NCBI RefSeq assembly: GCF_039521365.1
Contig: NZ_BAAACF010000001.1
Span: 1,178,001 to 1,242,000, forward strand
Origin: Clostridium_AW malenominatum
Lineage (GTDB): Bacteria > Bacillota > Clostridia > Clostridiales > Clostridiaceae
Reading direction: 5' to 3'
Length of the DNA: 64,000 nucleotides
Shown here: positions 58,552 to 64,000 of the stretch, one piece after another
Layout of the letters: each line of letters starts with the position of its first letter
How positions within the stretch are numbered: the stretch's first letter is position 1
Translations under genes and position numbers: made by a program
Notes under the pieces: model-generated
Told to the model about the DNA's origin: nothing
Database searches by the model: none
The model's input: only the letters and a program-made list of their open reading frames with translations

Positions 58552-60039
58552 ATGGAGATAAACGTTGACTTGTCGTGCATAATGGTTATTTTTGGAGGAA
58601 CAGGAGATCTTACACATAGAAAGCTTATGTCTGCTATATATAACCTAGCGTTTCAAGATATGCTCCCCAAAAATTTTGCTATTGTTTCTATAGGAAGAAG
58701 AATCTTCACTAATGATCAATATAGGAATCAGATAAGGGAATCTGTAGGTAAATATTCAAGGTTTGCTATGGAGGATGAAAAGTGGAATAAGCTTAGAAAT
58801 AAAATATATTATTTAGATTTTGATTTTCGAGATAATGATGGCTATGTAACATTGAAGAAACTTTTAGATAGCCTTGATAATAAATATAATACTAATGGAA
58901 ATAGGATGTACTATCTTGCAGTAGCTCCAGAGTATTTTGAACCAATAGTTGAAAAATTAAAGTTTCATAGTATGAATACCCATGAAAATAGCAACAGGAG
59001 AATAGTAATAGAGAAACCTTTTGGAAGAGATCTTAAATCAGCCATGTATCTTAACGAAAAAATAAAATCAGCCTTTAGTGAAGAAAATATTTATAGAATA
59101 GATCATTATCTTGGAAAAGAAATGATACAGAACATAATGGTAATAAGATTTGCAAATGTATTATTTGAATCCCTGTGGAATAACAAATATATAGATAACA
59201 TACAAATTTCGTCAAGTGAAAGGGTGGGTGTTGAAACTAGGGGAGGATATTATGAATCTTCTGGAGCTCTTAAGGATATGATTCAAAATCACATATTTCA
59301 GCTTCTTTCTCTGGTAGCCATGGAGCCCCCTATAAGTCTTCATACTGAAGATATCAGAGATGAGAAGGTAAAGTTATTTAAATCCATAGAGAAAGTAACA
59401 CCGGAATATATAATGGAGAATATGGTAAGAGGTCAGTATGGAAGGGGAAAAATAGGAAGCAAAGAGGTTTTAGCATATAGAGAAGAAAATAAGGTATCGC
59501 CTACTTCAAATATTGAAACTTTTGCAGCTATGAAGCTATATATCCAAAACTACAGATGGGCAGGGGTTCCGTTCTACATTAGAACTGGAAAGAGGCTTGC
59601 CAGTAAATCCACAGAAATAGTTATTCAATTTAAGTCTGCGGAAAAATTATTATATTTTAAAGAATTTGATAATTTAGAGCCTAATCTTTTAGTCATAAGG
59701 ATTCAACCCCAGGAAGGGATTTTCTTTCAAATAAACGGAAAAAAACCAGGAGTAGAAAGTGCGATAATACCTATCCAAATGAACTTTTGCCAAAACTGCC
59801 CTCTTGAAAATAATTCGCCAGAAGCATATGAAAGACTTCTTTTCGATGTTATGAAAGGAGATTCAACGCTGTTTACCAGATGGGATGAGGTTGAATATTC
59901 ATGGAAATTTGCTGATACAATATTAGAGGTATGGAGAAATAATCATCCAAACTATCCTAATTATGATTCAGGAAGCTGGGGGCCAAAAGAATCAGATGAA
60001 CTGCTAAAAAGAGACGGAAGATTTTGGTGGAATGTATAG
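58552..60039 (+). CDS. zwf: Glucose-6-phosphate 1-dehydrogenase Zwf
   Basis: 495 residues. The N-terminal dinucleotide loop is FGGTGDLTHRKL (about 14-25). The active-site RIDHYLGKEMIQN (about 181-193, catalytic His) and EKPFGRD (about 154-160) are intact, and the C-terminal domain ends RFWWNV. It makes 6-phosphogluconolactone with NADP+, feeding gnd directly upstream. No lactonase gene adjoins, though the following hydrolase/cyclase is worth testing for it. GAGAGGAG precedes ATG 58552; the stop overlaps the ribosome-site region of the next gene. Confidence 0.94.
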   Translation: MEINVDLSCIMVIFGGTGDLTHRKLMSAIYNLAFQDMLPKNFAIVSIGRRIFTNDQYRNQIRESVGKYSRFAMEDEKWNKLRNKIYYLDFDFRDNDGYVTLKKLLDSLDNKYNTNGNRMYYLAVAPEYFEPIVEKLKFHSMNTHENSNRRIVIEKPFGRDLKSAMYLNEKIKSAFSEENIYRIDHYLGKEMIQNIMVIRFANVLFESLWNNKYIDNIQISSSERVGVETRGGYYESSGALKDMIQNHIFQLLSLVAMEPPISLHTEDIRDEKVKLFKSIEKVTPEYIMENMVRGQYGRGKIGSKEVLAYREENKVSPTSNIETFAAMKLYIQNYRWAGVPFYIRTGKRLASKSTEIVIQFKSAEKLLYFKEFDNLEPNLLVIRIQPQEGIFFQINGKKPGVESAIIPIQMNFCQNCPLENNSPEAYERLLFDVMKGDSTLFTRWDEVEYSWKFADTILEVWRNNHPNYPNYDSGSWGPKESDELLKRDGRFWWNV

Positions 60040-60050
60040 GAGGGAAGCAT

Positions 60051-60674
60051 ATGAAAGTTTATGATATATCAATGAGTATACATCATGGAATGCCTGTATA
60101 TAAAAATAAAGATGAAAAAAGGCCAATCATTCAAGTTATGCAGGATTTTTCAACGGGGAGTAGTTATGGATCTAGAATAAGTATGGATATGCATACTGGC
60201 ACTCATATTGATGCTCCACTCCATATGATAGAAAACGGTTCTACCATGGATGAGTTTAATATTGAAAAGGTAGTGACAGAGTGCAAAGTTATAGATTTAA
60301 CAGAAGTTAAGGACAAAATTACTGAGAAGGATTTTAAGAATAAAGAAATAAACCAAGGTGATTTTATTTTATTAAAAACTAGAAATTCCTTTGAAGAGGA
60401 TTTTGACTTTAACTTTGTATTCCTTGATGAAAGTGGAGCAACATATTTAAAACAGCGAGGAATAAAGGGTGTAGGAATAGATTCTCTCGGTATAGAGAGA
60501 AGTCAAGAGGGACACGAAACCCATAAGGTTTTGTTAGGAAATGATATAACCATAATTGAAGGACTTAGGCTTAAAGAGGTAAATGAGGGAAAATATTTAT
60601 TATGTGCTCTGCCCCTTAAGATTATGGGAGTAGAGGCTGCGCCAGCAAGAGCTATTTTAATAGAAGGAAAATAA
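60051..60674 (+). CDS. Cyclase/kynurenine-formamidase-like metal hydrolase
   Basis: 207 residues of the PF04199 'cyclase' family. The metal motif is H48-T-G-T-H52-I-D54-A-P-x-H58, with an N-terminal YDISMSIHHGMPVY and a central GVGIDSLGIER. Members hydrolyse N-formylkynurenine, isatin or other amides and lactone-like bonds. Here the gene is last in the gnd-zwf operon, starting 12 nt after zwf (AGGAGGG before ATG 60051). Kynurenine catabolism is therefore not suggested by context. The substrate is unknown. Confidence 0.85.
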   Translation: MKVYDISMSIHHGMPVYKNKDEKRPIIQVMQDFSTGSSYGSRISMDMHTGTHIDAPLHMIENGSTMDEFNIEKVVTECKVIDLTEVKDKITEKDFKNKEINQGDFILLKTRNSFEEDFDFNFVFLDESGATYLKQRGIKGVGIDSLGIERSQEGHETHKVLLGNDITIIEGLRLKEVNEGKYLLCALPLKIMGVEAAPARAILIEGK

Positions 60675-60689
60675 ATTTAGTTAACAAGA

Positions 60690-60726
60690 GACCGCATAGT
60701 TTAATAAATTACTATGTGGTTTTTTA
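60690..60726 (+). terminator. Terminator of the pentapeptide-gnd-zwf-cyclase operon
   Basis: ACCGCATAGT / ACTATGTGGT with a 10-nt loop and a TTTTTTATTT tail. Confidence 0.85.
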
Positions 60727-60814
60727 TTTATCCTGTAACATTTTTATAAAACAAAAAACTTTTTTAATTATTTTAGGGTATATATTATAAAAGAACTAAA
60801 AAGGGGGAACCTAT

Positions 60815-62164
60815 ATGAAGAAAAAGATAATAATTGGAGTTACTATATGTGCAGTATTATCAATGGGGATAATTCCAGCAAGCTATGTATATGCCACAGG
60901 AAATAACTGGAGTAATGTTATTTATCCAGAAGTTTATATAGAAGATATAAATGTAGGAGGGAAGCAGTTTGGTGAGGCAGAAGAATTAATACAGAAAAAG
61001 TATGGTGAGTCATTACTCAACAAAAAAATTCAAATTGAAGTAAATGATAATATTTATACATTAGACTATAGTAAGATTGAGGCTAGATATAATATTGGGG
61101 AAGTTGTAAATAAAGCACTTAGCTATGGAAAGCAAGGAAATATGATTCAAAAGTATAAACTTATCAAAGGTGAAGAAAAGAAAGAATTTAAGCTAAATTT
61201 TGAGTATAATTCTACACCAATAGATGAATTGATTGATAGGATAGAGCAGCAGGCAAATAAAGATCCTCAAAATGCAAAGATATTTATAACAAAGGGGGAT
61301 ATAAAAATTACTCCTGAAATAGACGGAGTAAAGCTTCAAAGGAATAAACTAAAAGGAGCTATTTTAGAGAACATTAATGGAGAACTTTCTAAGGAAGGTA
61401 CTAAAATTAAAGCATCTTTAGAAATTATAAAGCCAGAGATTAATAAGGAAAAATTAGCTTCTATCAACAGCCCTATTTCTTCCTTTAGTACAAGCTTTTT
61501 TACATCCTCAGCAAATAGAATCAATAATATTGATTTAGCTACTAAAGCCATTAATGGAACTGTTCTTATGCCAGGAGAAAGCTTTAGTTTTAATGAAGCA
61601 GTAGGTGAACGCACAAGAGTAAGAGGATATAAGGAAGCGGGAGTTATCATAGGTGATAGAATAGAATCGGGCCTTGGAGGAGGTATTTGCCAAGTGTCAA
61701 GCACATTATATAATACTATGTTAAATGCTAATATTAAAGCTGATGAGAGAAGAAACCATTCACTGCCTCTAGCCTACATTGGTAAGGGATTAGATGCTAC
61801 CGTTGATTGGGGAAATATCGATTTAAAGTTTACGAACACTTTAAATACACCTATTTATATAGAAGGTTATATAGAAAATAAAAATGTATACTTCAATATA
61901 TATTCTAGTAAAACATTAACAAAAAGAACTTACGAAATGGTTACGGATATTTCTACAATACAGCCTACAATAAAATATATTGATGATGCTACTCGCTTAG
62001 AAGGTGAAAAGATAGTGACAAAGAGTGCTACAAGTGGGTATAAAGTAAAAGTATATAGAAAAACCTTTGAAGGTGGAAAGCTAATTAATACAGAATTAAT
62101 TTCAAATGATTATTATACACCAGTAAATGGAGAAGTAATTAGGGGTATCAAAAAACCTTTATAG
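60815..62164 (+). CDS. VanW-family exported protein
   Basis: 449 residues. Signal peptide or anchor at 3-28 (IIIGVTICAVLSMGIIPASYVYA). A YoaR/PG_binding_4-like region follows (about 35-210; VYIEDINVGGKQFGEAEELIQKKYGE). The VanW domain (about 215-355) has SFSTSFFTSSANRINNIDLATKAINGTVLMPGESFSFNEAVGERT and GLGGGICQVSSTLYN. A C-terminal G5-like segment closes the protein (about 385-449). It is probably cell-wall associated; the biochemical role of VanW is unknown. It precedes an ECF sigma/anti-sigma pair by about 45 nt and may be their target or partner. Confidence 0.87.
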   Translation: MKKKIIIGVTICAVLSMGIIPASYVYATGNNWSNVIYPEVYIEDINVGGKQFGEAEELIQKKYGESLLNKKIQIEVNDNIYTLDYSKIEARYNIGEVVNKALSYGKQGNMIQKYKLIKGEEKKEFKLNFEYNSTPIDELIDRIEQQANKDPQNAKIFITKGDIKITPEIDGVKLQRNKLKGAILENINGELSKEGTKIKASLEIIKPEINKEKLASINSPISSFSTSFFTSSANRINNIDLATKAINGTVLMPGESFSFNEAVGERTRVRGYKEAGVIIGDRIESGLGGGICQVSSTLYNTMLNANIKADERRNHSLPLAYIGKGLDATVDWGNIDLKFTNTLNTPIYIEGYIENKNVYFNIYSSKTLTKRTYEMVTDISTIQPTIKYIDDATRLEGEKIVTKSATSGYKVKVYRKTFEGGKLINTELISNDYYTPVNGEVIRGIKKPL

Positions 62165-62210
62165 TAATTTAAGGGTATATATTAGTGTGTTACAGATAGG
62201 AGTGATAAAT

Positions 62211-62765
62211 TTGGATAGAGAATTGTTGCAGAATATTAGAAAGGGGGATAATGAGGCCTTTAAAGAATTGTATAATAAATATGCAGAATATGCATTAAGA
62301 GTTGCGGTGGCAGTTACAAGGAATAAAATGAATGCCGCAGATGCAGTTCAAGAAAGCTTTATAAGGGTTTATAAAAATATTAATAGTTTTGATATAGACA
62401 AACCTTTTGAACCATGGTTTTACAGAATCTTAATCAATGAGTGTAATAGAATACTTGGAAAAAACTCAAATATAGTACTTATAGATGATTTTGTAGGAAG
62501 TAGTATCCAAGGGGCTGAAGAGGATGAACGCAAATTTGAAGAATATGAATATCTCTATAAAGCCATTGAAAGTTTAGATGATAATATTAAGATTCCTATA
62601 ATATTAAAATATTTAAAGGGTTTTAAGGAAAATGAAATAGCTGAAATATTAGATATTAATGTAAATACAATAAAGTCTAGACTCTTTAAAGGTAGGCAAA
62701 AGCTTAAAAAGTTAATAGAAAAGTTTGAAGGAGGAAATGGTAATTATGAATCAAAGGGAAGATAA
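62211..62765 (+). CDS. ECF-family RNA polymerase sigma factor
   Basis: 184 residues. Sigma region 2 (about 8-80; NIRKGDNEAFKELYNKYAEYALRVAVAVTRNKMNAADAVQESFIRVYKNINSF...EPWFYRILINECNR) and region 4 (about 120-175; LKYLKGFKENEIAEILDINVNTIKSRLFKGRQKLKKL), the typical ECF pair without region 3. The start is TTG 62211 after AGGAGTGA; an in-frame TTG at 62187 has no site. It overlaps the next gene by 20 nt, whose membrane-anchored product is the likely anti-sigma factor. Confidence 0.92.
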   Translation: MDRELLQNIRKGDNEAFKELYNKYAEYALRVAVAVTRNKMNAADAVQESFIRVYKNINSFDIDKPFEPWFYRILINECNRILGKNSNIVLIDDFVGSSIQGAEEDERKFEEYEYLYKAIESLDDNIKIPIILKYLKGFKENEIAEILDINVNTIKSRLFKGRQKLKKLIEKFEGGNGNYESKGR

Positions 62766-63465
62766 AAAAATAAAAGATACTATTCTGGAGGGAACGGAAG
62801 AGGTTACAGAACTAAAAAATATGGTATGGAACAACATTGAAAAGGAACTAAATTTAAATAAGAAAAAGAAAGTATCAAGCTTAGGCAAATATGGAGGCAT
62901 AGCAGCAGCTATTGCTGTTGTCATAGGATTAAATACAGGGTATGGCCAGGCGGCAGTAGACAAAATAAAGGAATTATTTGCTCCAAATAAGGTTATTAAT
63001 CAGCAAATGGAAGGCATGAATGAAAAGAGCAATGTATCCTTAAAAGAAGGGTCAATGAAATATATTATTTATATTGATGAAGAAAGATATACAATGGAAA
63101 AGCTAGAAGGTAAAGACAAAATTACTGCAAAGGCTAAGGGTGATAATATACCAGAGGTATTTATGGAAATTGAACAAGTAAAGGGAAAGAAACCTGAAAC
63201 TATAGCCTCTGAGCTTGAAAACCAGCTTAAAGTAAACTATGAAAAAGTTGAGAATAGAGGACAGGTTAATGAACCTATAAAAGCTACATTGATATATGCA
63301 AATAATGGCTCAAAATGGAATAGCACAGTTATAAAATACTATTTAGTTGATAATACAAAGGAAGGAACATTTATAATTAAACAGCAGCTATTTATCGAGG
63401 CTGAAGAGGGCCATGGGGTAAGACTTAATAATATGCTTAAGGAATTTAAGATTATAAATGAATAA
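62746..63465 (+). CDS. Putative membrane anti-sigma factor
   Basis: 239 residues. A cytoplasmic helical N-terminus (about 1-45) could bind the sigma factor. One transmembrane helix follows (about 50-68, GGIAAAIAVVIGLNTGYG), then an extracytoplasmic domain rich in Lys/Glu (70-239). No zinc-binding HxxxCxxC is present, so it is not a ZAS-type anti-sigma; it resembles DUF4179/RsgI-like single-pass regulators in layout. The start is uncertain: ATG 62746 is 11 nt after AAGGAGG; ATG 62737 (2 nt) and TTG 62725 are less likely. It overlaps the sigma gene, so the two are coupled. Confidence 0.75.
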   Translation: MNQREDKKIKDTILEGTEEVTELKNMVWNNIEKELNLNKKKKVSSLGKYGGIAAAIAVVIGLNTGYGQAAVDKIKELFAPNKVINQQMEGMNEKSNVSLKEGSMKYIIYIDEERYTMEKLEGKDKITAKAKGDNIPEVFMEIEQVKGKKPETIASELENQLKVNYEKVENRGQVNEPIKATLIYANNGSKWNSTVIKYYLVDNTKEGTFIIKQQLFIEAEEGHGVRLNNMLKEFKIINE

Positions 63466-63492
63466 AATCGTGGCTTTATTAATTCATTGCTC

Positions 63493-63521
63493 CTTGAAAG
63501 TGAAAATTGATAAAGGTATAA
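63493..63521 (+). promoter_or_regulatory. Promoter of the GltD-like gene
   Basis: TTGAAA (63493-63498), 17 bp, TATAAT (63516-63521): near-consensus sigma-A spacing and boxes, 36 nt before the gene's start. Confidence 0.7.
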
Positions 63522-63557
63522 TAATTCAAAAGTGATTTTTCAAAGGGGGCATAAGAA

Positions 63558-64000
63558 ATGAATTTATTAAAAGACGAAGCAAATAGATGTTTATTGTGTA
63601 AAAATCCAAGATGTAAAACACATTGTCCTATAAATACTCCAATACCTGAGGTAATAGAACTATTTAAGGATAATCAAATTGATAAAGCAGGAGAGGTATT
63701 ATTTAATAATAACCCATTATCAGTTATATGTTCAATAGTATGCCCTCATGAAGAGCAGTGCAAAGGGAATTGTATTAAAGGAATAAGAGGAGAGCCTATT
63801 GAGTTTCATGAAATTGAAAAGTATGTTTCTATGAACTTTTTAGAATCTACAAAATTTAAACCAAATAATTTTCTAAAGGATAGAGTTGCTATTATAGGCT
63901 CTGGGCCTGCAGGTATCACAATTGCCTTTATACTTGCTTCGAAAGGATATAAGATTACTATATTTGAAAGTAAGGAAAAAATTGGGGGAGTATTAAGATA
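63558..64000 (+). CDS. GltD-like NAD(P)H/FAD oxidoreductase, N-terminal part (cut by window end)
   Basis: ATG 63558 after AAAGGGGGC; open to the window edge (147 codons seen). An N-terminal Fer4_20-type cysteine domain (C11, C14, C19, C23 then ICSIVCPHEEQCKGNC, about 71-87) would hold two [4Fe-4S] clusters. It is followed by the FAD Rossmann motif AIIGSGPAGITIAF (about 116-129) and FESKEKIGGV. This is the fold of the glutamate synthase small subunit and its relatives (NfnB, SudA, dihydropyrimidine dehydrogenase), so the exact identity needs the missing part. It has its own promoter. Confidence 0.85.
   Translation, partial: MNLLKDEANRCLLCKNPRCKTHCPINTPIPEVIELFKDNQIDKAGEVLFNNNPLSVICSIVCPHEEQCKGNCIKGIRGEPIEFHEIEKYVSMNFLESTKFKPNNFLKDRVAIIGSGPAGITIAFILASKGYKITIFESKEKIGGVLR

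Noticed and set aside
1..64000. CRISPR arrays, prophage, transposase, rRNA or tRNA genes
   Set aside because: No regularly spaced direct repeats, phage or transposase proteins, or tRNA/rRNA-like sequences were recognised on either strand; a covariance-model scan would be the decisive check.

Overview
The window is AT-rich chromosomal DNA of a low-GC Firmicute, most probably a Clostridium in the broad sense. The evidence is very A/T-biased codon use, strong AGGAGG-type ribosome sites, frequent TTG/GTG starts, short intergenic gaps closed by T-tailed hairpins, and anaerobe-type genes (lysine 2,3-aminomutase, an HgdC-type activator, ECF vitamin uptake). No species is claimed. No rRNA, tRNA, CRISPR array, prophage or transposase gene was seen. 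About 60 genes are supported, several of them too short for routine ORF calling.

Layout. 1-5.7 kb: the tail of a chemoreceptor, an OmpR-type two-component pair, a CHASE4-HAMP-PAS-GGDEF-HD-GYP protein, and small membrane or soluble proteins. 5.8-8.2 kb: a minimal sigma-like factor, then bioY with a BirA-type operator, a 185-bp palindromic element, and birA itself. 8.2-12.5 kb: a YtrA-type GntR/ABC transporter operon, an M20 amidohydrolase and a radical SAM protein. 12.8-21.4 kb: a complete galactose block (mglBAC, a LacI-family regulator, galT-galK-galE). An identical 14-bp operator precedes mglB and galT, so uptake and the Leloir pathway are probably one regulon. 21.5-26 kb: an RpoD-like sigma factor and tRNA modification genes (tcdA, cysteine desulfurase, thiI). 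26-29 kb: csoR-copA-copZ copper export behind a C6/G6 operator. 29-38 kb: an orphan FMN-type glutamate-synthase-domain protein, paired tiny ORFs, a LiaF-like protein, a Na/Pi cotransporter, an ALDH, a GNAT protein, ribosomal protein L25/Ctc, a P1 peptidase and an ECF S component.

38.5-50.4 kb: an S41 protease, DegV, homoserine dehydrogenase, a chemoreceptor that seems to lack a normal start codon, and the most unusual locus of the window. There, kamA and a NodB-like gene are divergent from an AlaDH/PNT-like dehydrogenase and a BusR-like (GntR + RCK_C) regulator, with an array of ACAAC/GTTGT half-sites between them. 50.5-56.7 kb: two cell-wall enzymes (Amidase_6, M15), a three-gene 2-hydroxyacyl-CoA-dehydratase-type module (two DUF2229/COG3580-3581-like proteins plus an HgdC-type Fe-S ATPase) and a Cof phosphatase. 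56.8-60.7 kb: a pentapeptide-repeat protein with gnd, zwf and a cyclase/hydrolase behind a leader that can fold. 60.8-64 kb: a VanW protein, an ECF sigma/anti-sigma pair, and the start of a GltD-like oxidoreductase that runs off the end.

The best candidate for something undescribed is the 45.7-49.7 kb locus. It links beta-lysine formation to a dehydrogenase of unknown substrate and to a regulator architecture known from c-di-AMP-controlled osmolyte uptake. The function is an inference from gene families and context only.
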